Below are positions 1 through 8,725 of a DNA stretch of 64,000 bases, piece by piece. Position 1 is the first letter of the stretch. Each line of letters opens with the position of its first letter. Made by a program: the position numbers and the translations under genes. The notes below the pieces were generated by a model. The model saw nothing but the letters and a program-made list of their open reading frames with translations, was not told the DNA's origin and searched no databases. The DNA lies in assembly GCF_014203835.1 (NCBI RefSeq), contig NZ_JACHJW010000001.1, positions 1,488,001 to 1,552,000 on the forward strand. The letters are read 5' to 3'. This stretch comes from Micromonospora polyrhachis (GTDB lineage Bacteria > Actinomycetota > Actinomycetes > Mycobacteriales > Micromonosporaceae).

Positions 1-854
1 GATTGACTCCGGCCGCCACCCAGACGGCTGCCCGGTTCCGGCAACAGGATCTCGGTCGTCATCTCCGGCTTACCGTGCCGGCCCGGCTCACGCCGTTCGA
101 ACTGCTCGAACTGCTCGAACTGGCCATCCGGGCCGGGGCGCCCGTCGTAGCCGCCCGGGCCCCGGGAACGACCCGGGCCACCCTGCCCACGTGAGCCGTC
201 GAAGTCACCATGAGAACCCTCGTAGTCGCCGCCCCCAGACGAGCTGCTGGAGGGCTGGTCGTACCGACCGTACCGCTCCGGCGGGCCGGCCGGAGCCGGC
301 ATCTGTCGGGGGGGCATCGGCGGGGCAACCGGGGGGTGACCAACATCGTCGCGCATCGCCGGAGGACCCATCCGCTCTGGCGGACCCATCCGATCCGGCC
401 GATCCGGAGGACCCATCCGCTCTGGCGGACCCATCCGATCCGGGGGGCCCATCCGATCCGGCCGATCCGGAGGACCCATCCGATCCGGCGGACCCATCCG
501 ATCCGGCCGATCCGGCGGACCCATCCGATCCGGCCGATCCGGGGGGCCCATCCGATCCGGGGGGCCCGACCGGTCCGCCGGTCGGGAGTCGGCGGACCGC
601 TTCCTTCCGCCGCGCTCCTCCAACTCGGCCAACTGCCGCTCGACCCGGTCCAGATGCAGGTCGACCTGCCACTCGTCATAACCGTTGAAGCGGACGCGGA
701 AGACGACGTCGTGAACCTCCTGGGCAGTGATCGGTGCCCCGGACTGCTCGCCAGCGAGGATGGCCTCGACCCGGTCGAGAAAGTCATCCACCTCGTCGAC
801 CTTGTAGCCCCGGCGCAGCGCCTTACGCCGGAAACGCTGACCCTGTTCCGCCAC
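1..854 (-). CDS. DivIVA-domain protein with long repeat-rich tail (3' end outside window)
   Basis: The frame opens at a GTG at 854 preceded by AGGAG and stays open to the window edge (about 284 codons). Residues 1-70 read as a DivIVA-type N-terminus: FRRKALRRGYKVDEVDDFLDRV, then a segment containing DVVFRVRFNGYDEWQVDLHL and a short coiled coil. The rest is low complexity: about 80 residues of PDRMGPPDR-type repeats, then Ser/Gly-rich sequence and QFEQFEQFE. The domain suggests a peripheral protein binding curved membrane at poles or septa; the tail looks disordered. The DNA repeat leaves the other frames open too, but only this one gives a recognisable domain plus a ribosome-binding site. It lies 46 nt downstream of rlmN on the same strand. 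Confidence 0.8.
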   Translation of the reverse strand, partial: MAEQGQRFRRKALRRGYKVDEVDDFLDRVEAILAGEQSGAPITAQEVHDVVFRVRFNGYDEWQVDLHLDRVERQLAELEERGGRKRSADSRPADRSGPPDRMGPPDRPDRMGPPDRPDRMGPPDRMGPPDRPDRMGPPDRMGPPERMGPPDRPDRMGPPERMGPPAMRDDVGHPPVAPPMPPRQMPAPAGPPERYGRYDQPSSSSSGGGDYEGSHGDFDGSRGQGGPGRSRGPGGYDGRPGPDGQFEQFEQFERREPGRHGKPEMTTEILLPEPGSRLGGGRSQ

Positions 855-900
855 TATGTCTCCTGGTTCGCTTGGTCGTCACGTCGTCCACGACGCAGGC

Positions 901-2040
901 TCACGTCTCCCCCTCCGCAGCGGCCAACTGCCCACACGCACCGTCGATCTCCCGGCCCCGGGTGTCCCGGACCGTGGTGGAGACCCCGGCCGCTCGCAGT
1001 CGGCGTACGAACTCCCGCTCGACCGGCTTCGGGCTGGCGTCCCAACGGCTACCCGGAGTCGGGTTGAGCGGAATGAGATTCACGTGGGCCAACCGACCGG
1101 CCAGCAACCGACCAAGCAGGTCGGCCCGCCACGGCTGGTCGTTCACATCTCTGATCATCGCGTATTCGATCGACACTCGGCGGCCGGTACGGGCGGCATA
1201 ATCCCACGCCGCGTCCAGCACCTCGGTCACCTTCCACCGCTGGTTGACCGGGACCAGCTCGTCGCGCAGCTCGTCGTCGGGCGCGTGCAGGGAGAGCGCC
1301 AAGGTCACCGAAAGATCCTCGGCGGTCAGTCGACGCATCGCCGGTACCAGCCCCACCGTCGAGACTGTGATGTGCCGCTGGGAGAGACCGAGCCCCTCGG
1401 GGGCTGGCGCGCAGAGCCGCCGGATTGCCGCGATCACCCGGGAATAGTTGGCCAGCGGCTCGCCCATGCCCATGAAGACGACGTGCGACAACCGGGACGG
1501 AGACCCGGCCACCGCACCGGACGCGGCTACTCCGGCGAGGTAGACGGCCTGGTCCACGATCTCGGCGGTCGACAGGTTACGGGTCAACCCGGCCTGGCCG
1601 GTCGCACAGAACGGGCAGGCCATGCCACAGCCGGCCTGGCTGGAGATGCAGACGGTCACCCGGTCCGGGTAACCCATCAGCACGCTCTCGACCATCGAAC
1701 CGTCGTGCAGTCGCCACAGCGCCTTACGAGTGGCGCCGTCGTCGCAGACCAGCTCCCGTACCGGTCGGAGCAGGGTGGGCAGCAGCGCCCCGGCGAGCCG
1801 ATCCCGGGTCGCCGCCGGCAGATCGGTCATCTGTGCCGGATCGCGTACCAACCGGCCGAAGTAGTGGGTGGACATCTGCTTGGCACGGAACGCCGGCTCA
1901 CCCAACTCCTTGACCAGCGCCTGCCGCCCGGGCAGGTCGAGGTCGGCAAGGTGGCGGGGTGGCATCGACGCGCGGGGCGAAGCGATGGTGGCTCCGACGG
2001 GGGCGTCCGGACTGATCGGGATCACGGGCAGGCTTGTCAT
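901..2040 (-). CDS. rlmN: 23S rRNA (adenine2503-C2)-methyltransferase RlmN
   Basis: Radical-SAM enzyme that methylates C2 of A2503 in 23S rRNA (in some bacteria also A37 of certain tRNAs). At 379 aa it has normal family length. The CxxxCxxC iron-sulfur motif is visible as [15 protein letters not shown] in the middle of the protein, preceded by VCISSQAG. The C-terminal conserved cysteine is in [10 protein letters not shown]. The N-terminal accessory domain includes GEPAFRAKQ. It is the last clear housekeeping gene of the rpsB-tsf-pyrH-frr-cdsA-rlmN run, separated from cdsA by 116 nt that contain a hairpin. Confidence 0.95.
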   Translation of the reverse strand: MTSLPVIPISPDAPVGATIASPRASMPPRHLADLDLPGRQALVKELGEPAFRAKQMSTHYFGRLVRDPAQMTDLPAATRDRLAGALLPTLLRPVRELVCDDGATRKALWRLHDGSMVESVLMGYPDRVTVCISSQAGCGMACPFCATGQAGLTRNLSTAEIVDQAVYLAGVAASGAVAGSPSRLSHVVFMGMGEPLANYSRVIAAIRRLCAPAPEGLGLSQRHITVSTVGLVPAMRRLTAEDLSVTLALSLHAPDDELRDELVPVNQRWKVTEVLDAAWDYAARTGRRVSIEYAMIRDVNDQPWRADLLGRLLAGRLAHVNLIPLNPTPGSRWDASPKPVEREFVRRLRAAGVSTTVRDTRGREIDGACGQLAAAEGET

Positions 2041-2062
2041 GGCCTGTCCAGTCTCCCACGTT

Positions 2063-2080
2063 CCCGCACCAAGGTGCGGG
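2063..2080 (-). terminator. Hairpin between cdsA and rlmN
   Basis: CCCGCACC and GGTGCGGG pair perfectly (8 bp) around an AA loop, with ACG/CGT able to extend the stem after a 2-nt bulge on each side. There is no T run. It could end part of the cdsA transcript or sit in the rlmN leader; the sequence does not decide. Confidence 0.45.
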
Positions 2081-2156
2081 GCCGTGTGACCCGAAGCAGG
2101 TCAGTTCCTCGGGCCGATGTCCGGAAAGTGTGACTCCACACAGTCATCCTGCCGAG

Positions 2157-3407
2157 TCAGCCCGCCGGAGCGAAGATCGCCAGGAGCAGATAGGCGGTCG
2201 GTACCGCGAACAGCACCGAGTCCAGCCGATCCATCAGGCCACCGTGTCCCGGCAGCAGATTACTCATGTCCTTGACGCCAAGATCCCTCTTGATCATCGA
2301 CTCGCCCAGGTCACCGAGGACCGCCGCGCCGGAGACCGCCAGCCCGAACACCGCCCCCCACCAGGGTGCGACGTCGAGCAGAAGCCACAGCAGCAACGCG
2401 CTGCCCAGCGCGGTCGCGGTCACCGATCCGGCGAACCCCTCCCAGGACTTCTTCGGGCTCACCGTCGGTGCCATCGGGTGCTTGCCGTAGAGCACTCCGG
2501 CGACGTACCCGCCGGTGTCGGAGAGCACAACCGCGACGAGGGTGACCAACACTCGCAGGTCCCCATCCGCAGGCTCCGCCAGCAGCGCGGCGAAGCCTGC
2601 GAGGAACGGCACGTAGACCGCGATCAGTGCGCTCGCGGTCAGGTCCCGCTGGAAACCCGCTGGTCCGTCACCGAGCCGCCACACCAGTGCCGACAGCACC
2701 GTGACCAGGAGACCGAGGCTCAACGCGTCCGGCCCGGCCCACCAGGCCAACCCGACCATCAGCAGTCCGCCCCCGACCAGGGGCACCAATGGTGGATTGG
2801 CACCGCTGGTCCGGATCGCGCGAGCCATCTCCCAGATGCCGACGGCGACCGCGACGCCGATCACCGCGAGGAAGGCCGGCTTGTACAGGAAGAGCGGTGC
2901 CACGACGAGCGCACCGAGGGTGAGCCCCACGGCGATCGCCGCAGGCAGGTTACGGCCGGCCCGGCTGGCCCGGGTGGGCGGCCTGGAGCGGCTGGCCCGA
3001 CGTCGACCGGGGCCCCGTCGCGCCGGGGCGGCCTCTTCGGCTGGGTCCGGCATGGAGGCAATGACCGGGTCGGCCCCCGGGTACGGCTCGGCTACGTCGT
3101 GGTCGCCGCCAGCCTCGGCGTACGCGGAAGACGACTCCTCGGGTCGGCCGGACCACTCGCCCGGTCCGCCCGCGCCGGTCGGCCCACCCGTCTCGACGCG
3201 GAGCTGGACCAGGGTGGGCGGGTCCTCGTCCCAGGAGCGTTCACCCGAGTCGAAAGACGAGTCGGCGGCATAGGGATCGGGCGCGACACCGGCGTGCCGC
3301 GCCCGACGCGGAGGCTCGTCATCGCTGTCGTCCCAGTGCCGGACGGGGGTCTCCGGGGGCGGCCAGCCACGAGGCTCGGCCTTACCGTGGGGGTCGGGAT
3401 ATGACAT
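2157..3407 (-). CDS. cdsA: Phosphatidate cytidylyltransferase (CDP-diacylglycerol synthase)
   Basis: Makes CDP-diacylglycerol from CTP and phosphatidic acid, the precursor of phosphatidylinositol, cardiolipin and other phospholipids. The 416-aa protein begins with about 140 residues of charged, Pro/Gly-rich, probably disordered cytoplasmic sequence. The polytopic catalytic domain follows. The family signature is near the C-terminus: SDTGGYVAG, SPKKSWEGFAGS and GDLGESMIKRDLGVKD. The long N-terminal extension is typical of actinobacterial members. Its ATG overlaps the frr stop by one nucleotide (TGATG), suggesting translational coupling. Confidence 0.95.
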   Translation of the reverse strand: MSYPDPHGKAEPRGWPPPETPVRHWDDSDDEPPRRARHAGVAPDPYAADSSFDSGERSWDEDPPTLVQLRVETGGPTGAGGPGEWSGRPEESSSAYAEAGGDHDVAEPYPGADPVIASMPDPAEEAAPARRGPGRRRASRSRPPTRASRAGRNLPAAIAVGLTLGALVVAPLFLYKPAFLAVIGVAVAVGIWEMARAIRTSGANPPLVPLVGGGLLMVGLAWWAGPDALSLGLLVTVLSALVWRLGDGPAGFQRDLTASALIAVYVPFLAGFAALLAEPADGDLRVLVTLVAVVLSDTGGYVAGVLYGKHPMAPTVSPKKSWEGFAGSVTATALGSALLLWLLLDVAPWWGAVFGLAVSGAAVLGDLGESMIKRDLGVKDMSNLLPGHGGLMDRLDSVLFAVPTAYLLLAIFAPAG

Positions 3408-3964
3408 CAGACCTCGAGCAGCTCGGCTTCCTTGTGCTTCACCAGCTCGTCCACGTTGGTGACGTACCTGTGGGTGACGTCGTCCAACTCCTTCTCGGCG
3501 CGTCGTCCCTCGTCCTCGCCTGCCTCGCCGTCCTTGACGATCCGGTCGAGTTCCTCCTTGGCCTTCCGCCGGATGTTGCGGATCGCCACCTTTGCGTCCT
3601 CACCCTTGCCCCGGGCAATCTTGATCATGTCCCGCCGCCGCTCCTCGGTCATCTGCGGCAACAGGATACGGAGCTGGTTGCCCTCGTTGTTGGGGTTTAC
3701 CCCGAGGTCGGAATCGCGGATCGCCCGCTCCATCGCGCCCAGCTGCGACGCGTCGTACGGCTTGATGAGCGCCATCCGCGGCTCGGGAACACCAATCGAC
3801 GCCATCTGGGTCAACGGGGTGGGCGTGCCGTAGTAGTCGATTACGATCTTCGAGAACATCGCGGGGTGGGCACGGCCGGTGCGGATCGCCGCGAACTCTT
3901 CCTTGGCGTGCTCGATCGCCCGGTCCATCTTCTCCTCGGCTTCGAGGAGCGTATCGTCGATCAC
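3407..3964 (-). CDS. frr: Ribosome recycling factor
   Basis: Splits the post-termination ribosome together with EF-G. Starting at the GTG at 3964 gives [16 protein letters not shown] and 185 residues, exactly the family norm, with AAGGAGG upstream. An in-frame start 25 codons further up (4039) is open but runs into the 30-bp repeat array and adds residues foreign to the family, so it was not chosen. Conserved features include the segment [20 protein letters not shown], then SIGVPEPR, and [20 protein letters not shown]. It lies between pyrH and cdsA in the usual order. Confidence 0.94.
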   Translation of the reverse strand: MIDDTLLEAEEKMDRAIEHAKEEFAAIRTGRAHPAMFSKIVIDYYGTPTPLTQMASIGVPEPRMALIKPYDASQLGAMERAIRDSDLGVNPNNEGNQLRILLPQMTEERRRDMIKIARGKGEDAKVAIRNIRRKAKEELDRIVKDGEAGEDEGRRAEKELDDVTHRYVTNVDELVKHKEAELLEV

Positions 3965-4021
3965 CTTTTCCGTCGCCTCCTTCTTCTGTGCGCCGTCGTC
4001 GAAGGCACACAACTCACGTCC

Positions 4022-4230
4022 GACCCGGCTGGCGGTCACGGACTACACCGCTCCCGCCTGCCGGCCACGATCTACAACCGCTCCCGCCTGCCGGCCACGG
4101 ACTACACCGCTCCCGCCTGCCGGCCACGATCTACAACCGCTCCCGCCACCGGTCACGACTCACGCCGTGCTCCCGCCACCGGTCACGACTCACGCCGTGC
4201 TCCACCAACCGGTCACGACTCACGCCGTGA
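4022..4230. repeat. 30-bp tandem repeat array between frr and pyrH
   Basis: About seven units of 29-30 bp run head to tail. Three consecutive units at 4051-4139 are built on CTCCCGCCTGCCGGCCACG, a diverged one precedes them, and three at 4141-4230 share CCGGTCACGACTCACGCCG. The last unit contains the true pyrH stop (TCA at 4220-4222) and its last codons, so on the pyrH strand the gene's 3' end is followed by copies of itself. There are no unique spacers, so this is not a CRISPR array. Confidence 0.9.
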
Positions 4231-4987
4231 TCAACGTCCCGATCCGGTCGCCGCCGACGGCGCGGATGATGGTGTCGTCCCCCTCGGCACCGAAGACCAG
4301 CATCGGCAGGCCGTTCTCCATGCACAGGCTGAAGGCTGCCGCGTCGGCGACCCGTAGGCCCCGGCGCAGTGCCTCGGCGAAGGTGATCGTGTCCAGCTTG
4401 CTCGCGGTCGGGTCGGTCCGCGGATCGGCCGTGTAGACCGCGTCCACCCCGTTCTTGCTCATCAGTACCACGTCGGCGCGGATCTCCAGCGCCCGCTGGG
4501 CGGCGACCGTGTCGGTGGAGAAGTAGGGCATCCCCGCCCCCGCACCGAAGATCACTACGCGGCCCTTCTCCAGGTGCCGGATGGCTCGCAGTGGGATATA
4601 CGGCTCGGCGACCTGGGCCATCGTGATGGCACTCTGCACCCGCGTCTCGACGCCCTCCTTCTCCAGGAAGTCCTGGAGGGCCAGGCAGTTCATCACGGTA
4701 CCGAGCATGCCCATGTAGTCGGCCCGGGCCCGGTCCATGCCGCGCTTCTGCAGCTCGGCACCACGGAAGAAGTTGCCGCCACCGACAACGACGGAGACCT
4801 GGATGCCTCGACGTACGACTGTCGCGATCTGACGCGCGATGGCCTGGACCACGTCGGGGTCCACCCCGATGGCGCCACCGCCGAAGACCTCGCCGGACAG
4901 CTTGAGGACCACGCGTCGGGCCCGGCCGGGCGGGGGCGCGGTGGGGTCCTCTTCCGCCCGGGGCCGACCATCAACAACCTGCGTCAT
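4220..4987 (-). CDS. pyrH: UMP kinase
   Basis: Phosphorylates UMP to UDP with ATP in pyrimidine nucleotide synthesis; bacterial members are allosteric hexamers of the amino-acid-kinase fold. The nucleotide-binding start [13 protein letters not shown] is near residue 26. [28 protein letters not shown] and the C-terminal [12 protein letters not shown] follow. I use the ATG at 4987 (255 aa) because GGAGAGG lies upstream; a start at 5014 has no visible ribosome-binding site. The Pro-rich N-terminal 25 residues extend beyond the E. coli protein. The 3' end forms one unit of the adjacent tandem repeat. Confidence 0.94.
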   Translation of the reverse strand: MTQVVDGRPRAEEDPTAPPPGRARRVVLKLSGEVFGGGAIGVDPDVVQAIARQIATVVRRGIQVSVVVGGGNFFRGAELQKRGMDRARADYMGMLGTVMNCLALQDFLEKEGVETRVQSAITMAQVAEPYIPLRAIRHLEKGRVVIFGAGAGMPYFSTDTVAAQRALEIRADVVLMSKNGVDAVYTADPRTDPTASKLDTITFAEALRRGLRVADAAAFSLCMENGLPMLVFGAEGDDTIIRAVGGDRIGTLITA

Positions 4988-5062
4988 CCGACCCGCCTCT
5001 CCTTCGCGGGGCATGCCCGCTGCACGATGTCACCCAACCTGCCGGTGATGACCCTATGGGAC

Positions 5063-5104
5063 GAGGAGGCCGCGGTGCCTGTCGCGTACACCAGCGGCCT
5101 CCTC
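5063..5104 (-). terminator. 11-bp inverted repeat between tsf and pyrH
   Basis: GAGGAGGCCGC (5063-5073) and GCGGCCTCCTC (5094-5104) pair perfectly around a 20-nt loop. It lies 58 nt past the tsf stop and 75 nt before the pyrH start. No U tract follows, so it may be a GC-type terminator, an attenuator or a processing site. Confidence 0.55.
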
Positions 5105-5161
5105 TACGATGTCGTCCCGGTCCAGGCGCAGTGGTCCCGCGCCCGGCTCATCGGATGCTGA

Positions 5162-5992
5162 TCAGGCCTGCCCGACCTCGAACCGCAGGAAGCGGGTCAC
5201 GTCGATGCCGGCCTCGGCCAGCACCTGCTTGACCGACTTCTTGTTGTCGGCCACGGACGCCTGCTCGATCAGAACGAAGTCCTTGAAGAAGGCGTTGACC
5301 CGGCCCTCGATGATCTTGGACATAGCCGCTTCCGGCTTGCCCTCCTCGCGGGCGGTCTGCTCGGCGATCCGCCGCTCGGACTCCACGATGTCGGCCGGAA
5401 CCTCGTCGCGGGTCACGTACTTCGGGCGCATCGCGGCGACCTGCATCGCGACGGCCCGCGCGTCGGCGTCGGCAGCCTCGTCGGACTTGCCGGTGTACGC
5501 CACCAGCACGCCCACCTGCGGGGGCAGGTCCTGGCTCTTCCGGTGCAGGTAGACCGCGACGGTGCCGTCGAGCACGCCGAACCGGTTCAACACCAGCTTC
5601 TCGCCGATCTTGGCGGACTGTTCCTGGAGGAGGTCGGCCACGGTGCGGCCGTCAGCCATCGTCGAGGCGAGCAGCGCCTCGGCGTCGGCGGCACCGATCT
5701 GCTCACCGTGCTCGACCAACTGCTGGGCCAGCGCGATGAACGCGTCGTTCTTGGCGACGAAGTCGGTCTCGCAGTTAAGTTCGAGCAGCGCCTTGCCGGA
5801 GTGGGCCACCAGGCCGTTGGCGGTGGTACGGCCGGCCCGCTTGCCGACGTCCTTGGCGCCCTTGACGCGCAGGATCTCTACGGCCTTGTCGAAGTCGCCC
5901 TCGGCGTCGGTGAGCGCCTTCTTGCAGTCCATCATTCCGGAACCGGTCAGGTCCCGGAGCTTCTTGACGTCCGCGGCGGTGAAGTTGGCCAT
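5162..5992 (-). CDS. tsf: Elongation factor Ts
   Basis: Guanine nucleotide exchange factor that recycles EF-Tu in the cytosol. The 276-aa length is normal. The N-terminal UBA-like helix pair and the EF-Tu-contacting TDF motif are present: [18 protein letters not shown] at the start, and [16 protein letters not shown] around residue 70-85. [18 protein letters not shown] and the C-terminal [13 protein letters not shown] complete the family pattern. It follows rpsB after 144 nt containing a strong hairpin. Confidence 0.96.
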   Translation of the reverse strand: MANFTAADVKKLRDLTGSGMMDCKKALTDAEGDFDKAVEILRVKGAKDVGKRAGRTTANGLVAHSGKALLELNCETDFVAKNDAFIALAQQLVEHGEQIGAADAEALLASTMADGRTVADLLQEQSAKIGEKLVLNRFGVLDGTVAVYLHRKSQDLPPQVGVLVAYTGKSDEAADADARAVAMQVAAMRPKYVTRDEVPADIVESERRIAEQTAREEGKPEAAMSKIIEGRVNAFFKDFVLIEQASVADNKKSVKQVLAEAGIDVTRFLRFEVGQA

Positions 5993-6089
5993 GACTCTCT
6001 CTTCGTGTGTGACGCGGCTGGTTGGGTGGTCGGTGGGGTTACCCGGCAGCGCGGGGTTACCCGGTAGTACGACCGGACAGTCGTACCCA

Positions 6090-6128
6090 GTCGGTCCGCC
6101 GGCCGCGCGAGGCAGCCGGCGGACCGAC
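6090..6128 (-). terminator. 14-bp perfect hairpin after rpsB
   Basis: GTCGGTCCGCCGGC (6090-6103) pairs with GCCGGCGGACCGAC (6115-6128) around an 11-nt loop. It begins 8 nt after the rpsB stop on the transcribed strand and is 97 nt before tsf. No T run follows. A partial terminator setting the S2:EF-Ts ratio is likely. Between this hairpin and tsf a short direct repeat of GGGGTTACCCGG is also seen. Confidence 0.65.
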
Positions 6129-6136
6129 CAGCGAGA

Positions 6137-6964
6137 TCACTCGGCGGCGGCCACCGCGGGCTCGTCGGCCTTCTTCTCGGTGTCCTCGATCAGCTCCCGC
6201 TCCCACTCGGCGAGCGGCTCGTCGGCGGCGACGACACCCGGCTCGGGCTTCTCGTCGGCGCCACGGCGCTTGCCGGAGCGGGCGATCAGACCGTCACCGA
6301 CGGCTGCCGCGATGACCCTGGTCAGCAGCTCGGCGGAGCGGATCGCGTCGTCGTTGCCCGGGATCGGGAAGTCGACCTCGTCGGGGTCGCAGTTGGTGTC
6401 GAGCACCGCGATCACCGGGATGCCCAGCTTGCGGGCCTCGTCGACGGCGATGTGCTCCTTCTTGGTGTCGACCACCCAGATCGCCGACGGCAGCTTCTGC
6501 ATGTCCCGCAGACCACCCAGCGTACGGCTGAGCTTGATCTTCTCGCGGGAGAGCTGCAGGGTCTCCTTCTTGGTGTAGCCAGCCGCGGTGCCGGACAGGT
6601 CGCCCAGCGCCTCCAGCTCCTTCATCCGCTGCAGCCGCTTGTAGACCGTCTGGAAGTTGGTCAGCATGCCGCCCAGCCAGCGGTGGTTGACGAAGGGCTG
6701 GCCGACCCGGGTCGCCTGCTCGGCGATGGCCTCCTGGGCCTGCTTCTTCGTGCCGACGAAGAGGATACTGCCGCCCTCGGCGACGGTGTTGCGGACGAAC
6801 TCGTACGCCTTCTCGATGTAGTCGAGGGTCTGGCGCAGGTCGATGATGTAGATGCCGTTGCGCTCGGTGAAGATGAAGCGCTTCATCTTCGGGTTCCAGC
6901 GCCGGGTCTGGTGCCCGAAGTGGACGCCGCTCTCCAGCAGCTGACGCATGGTCACTACGGCCAT
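6137..6964 (-). CDS. rpsB: 30S ribosomal protein S2
   Basis: Small-subunit protein needed for S1 recruitment and initiation. At 275 aa it is longer than E. coli S2 (241) because of an acidic/Ala-rich C-terminal tail. The core starts [19 protein letters not shown], with the family motifs [35 protein letters not shown] and [21 protein letters not shown] ribosome-binding site lies 10 nt upstream of the ATG. It heads the rpsB-tsf operon and has a long leader with hairpins. Confidence 0.97.
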   Translation of the reverse strand: MAVVTMRQLLESGVHFGHQTRRWNPKMKRFIFTERNGIYIIDLRQTLDYIEKAYEFVRNTVAEGGSILFVGTKKQAQEAIAEQATRVGQPFVNHRWLGGMLTNFQTVYKRLQRMKELEALGDLSGTAAGYTKKETLQLSREKIKLSRTLGGLRDMQKLPSAIWVVDTKKEHIAVDEARKLGIPVIAVLDTNCDPDEVDFPIPGNDDAIRSAELLTRVIAAAVGDGLIARSGKRRGADEKPEPGVVAADEPLAEWERELIEDTEKKADEPAVAAAE

Positions 6965-7425
6965 GGTGGGGTGCTCCTTCGAAGTCCCTGGTTGTCATGC
7001 CCGGCGGTGCCGGGCATCCTGGTGCCTGGTCGCCGACAGGGTGGACTCGATCAAGATCGAGACCAGGGAGTCGGCGCCCCACGAAGACCCGGAGAACGGG
7101 GACCCGTGGAGAGGGCACGCGAGGTCGACCGCGCGAGGCGGTCGCCAGTCGACCAGTGTACGCCCTCCGCCCGACCCACCCGCGCACAAACCCCTCTTGG
7201 CGGCTTCGTCCTGAAATGCGTGATTCATCGGCCCGCGCGACTCGCCTCCGGTATCCCCTCCGGTGACCGCTCCGCCGGCCCTGTGACCACCGCCTTCGAT
7301 CACCCGCTCGCCGCGTACTACCGATCCTCGGGCCGGGCGCCCACCCGCTGCACCTCGTCGAACTCGGCACCAGCACCGGCTGCTGCTGACCGGAGAACAC
7401 CGCCGTCACCGTCACCAGGAGAACT
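6965..7425 (-). promoter_or_regulatory. Long non-coding region upstream of rpsB with two perfect hairpins
   Basis: I see no gene here. Reading toward rpsB there is CTCGATC-AA-GATCGAG (7046-7061), then ATGCCCGGC-GGT-GCCGGGCAT (6997-7017), then the ribosome-binding site. Both stems are perfect. This is the expected place for the rpsB promoter and a leader, possibly one controlled by S2; the control is inference. Confidence 0.5.
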
Positions 7426-7588
7426 CCCACGCGTCCTGCCAGATCGCGTACAGCGGGGTCGGCGCGTTCGACAGCACGGTGGTCGCGTTCGCCGTGATCC
7501 TCGGGGCGTTCGCGATCCTCGCCCTGCCCCTCGTGCGGGCCAGCACCGCCCAGCACCTCACCGACACTCAGGAACCGGAGAACGCTCG
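7426..7588 (+). pseudogene. Possible MFS transporter C-terminal remnant
   Basis: A short frame without a start reads SCQIAYSGVGAFDSTVVAF, then VILGAFAILALPLVRA, then STAQHLTDTQEPENA. A hydrophobic helix ending in an arginine and a polar tail looks like the last membrane segment and C-terminus of a major-facilitator exporter. There is no upstream body of such a gene. Recognition is by pattern only. Confidence 0.3.
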
Positions 7589-7684
7589 ATGGCTCCCACC
7601 AAGACTTCCGCTGCACCGGGCTCGCCGCTGGTGATCGTCGCGCACCCCGATCTGGAACATTCGCCTGTCAACGCCGCCTGGGTT
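7589..7684 (+). pseudogene. N-terminal fragment of a flavodoxin-like NAD(P)H oxidoreductase
   Basis: A start preceded by GGAG gives about 31 residues ending in PLVIVAHPDLEHSPVNAAW. This matches the first beta strand and nucleotide loop of the KefF/MdaB-type quinone oxidoreductase fold (beta strand, then HPxxxxSxxN). The remaining 150 or so residues of the family are missing: downstream the frame turns into low-complexity HEFAR repeats and stops. It is best read as a truncated relic. Confidence 0.45.
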
Positions 7685-7689
7685 CCTGG

Positions 7690-8117
7690 CCGGCATGTTC
7701 CGCCACTTCGCCCACCACGAGTTCGCCCGCCACGAGTTCGCCCGCCACGAGTTCGCCGGCCACTCCAGCCGGTACGAGCTGCCGTCCGGGTTCTTCGCCG
7801 AGCGACCCGAGTTGGCCGCTCGCGCAGGCCGGGCCACCGGGTGCGCTCTCCGCCTGCCAACTCACCGTCGTCGCCTGGCGTGACCGTCGGGCCACCGTCG
7901 AGGTGCTGGCTCGGACCGGTCCGCACGGCCGGTGGCTGGAGTGGCTGCCCCAGCGCTACGATCCGGCACCCCACCCCCGATCACTGGTATGACACATACG
8001 GGATGCCAGCAACGCATTGCGTTACATCTATGAGCATCCATAGGCTTCCCACATCGTGAACTGGCGGGCCCGCTCGACACGCCGTCCAATCTCACGCCGC
8101 CGGGACTGGGGAGAACG
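7690..8117. other. Decayed or non-coding stretch
   Basis: A 15-bp tandem repeat (CACGAGTTCGCCCGC, about three copies near 7725-7770) is followed by a plus-strand frame without a start. That frame reads LSACQLTVVAWRDRRATVEV, then LARTGPHGRWLEWLPQRYDP, and stops near 7992. It looks like the end of a former gene I cannot identify. No complete gene is visible. Confidence 0.4.
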
Positions 8118-8627
8118 ATGGTTCGTTGGCGCGGACTCGCCGGTCTGGCTGCTACCGCGTTGACCGCGGTCACCGTAGGCAGCTCCACCCTCGCCGTACC
8201 GACATCCGCCACACCGGAAGGATGCGACCACTCCACTCGTCGTCGGCGGCACCCGAGCCGCCCAGGGCAAGTTCCCCTTCATGGCCCCGCTCTCCATGGG
8301 TCGCGGTGGCTCGCTCCACAGCTCCCACCTGGTGCTCACCGCCGCACACCGCGTCGGCGCGACCAAAACCAGCACCAACACCACCGCGTACGACAGCGGC
8401 ACCTTCACCATCGCCCGTTGGAGGGTCGCCCGGGAGGGTGGCACCCCACGGCGCTACCTGCTGAAGGCGAACGTCGGCGTTGGTCAGCAACGCCACCAAC
8501 ACCTGGATCCAGGTCGGTATCACAGCTGGGCAATGGCTGCGCCCGCCCCAACTACCCGGGCGTCTACACCCAGGTCAGCACCTTCGCCCCGGTGATCGCC
8601 TCAGCAGCCGCGAGCCTTGGCGGCTGA
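8118..8627 (+). pseudogene. Frameshifted and internally deleted trypsin-like secreted serine protease
   Basis: An ATG preceded by GGGGAG gives a signal peptide ([20 protein letters not shown]). The protein then loses frame. In another frame it continues as [38 protein letters not shown] and VGATKT. It ends, in the first frame again, as [19 protein letters not shown]. These are the activation site (VVGG), the catalytic-His segment (TAAH, followed by R where C is usual) and the C-terminal helix of chymotrypsin-family proteases. The catalytic Asp region and the GDSGGP serine loop are missing. At least two frameshifts and a large deletion make it non-functional. It has no link to the intact protease at 60.3 kb beyond shared fold. 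Confidence 0.8.
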
Positions 8628-8725
8628 GCGATCGGCCCGAGCGGCGGCCGAGCCGGGAACCCCCACCGGCCGGCCGCCGCTCCCCGCCAGCCATCCGACC
8701 GGCGTTCGCTGACCCCCACCCCCGG

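Noticed and set aside
59-787. Several long overlapping frames in the first kilobase on both strands
   Set aside because: They arise from the GC-rich repeat. Only the minus frame from 854 encodes a recognisable DivIVA domain and has a ribosome-binding site.
856-2133. 425-codon plus-strand frame opposite rlmN
   Set aside because: It is antisense to a clear gene and reads as Arg/Gly/Pro-rich sequence without domains; GC-rich codon bias opens such frames throughout the window.
4051-4230. CRISPR-like 30-bp repeats
   Set aside because: Units abut directly with no spacers and include the pyrH stop; no cas gene is present. The same applies to the 28-bp array at 26762.
7695-7883. 62-codon frame with HEFAR repeats
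   Set aside because: Low-complexity repeat translation without ribosome-binding site or domain; treated as part of the decayed region.
8118-8627. Intact 169-aa secreted protein
   Set aside because: The middle is a frame-shifted reading of a trypsin-like protease, with homology moving between frames, so it is a pseudogene.
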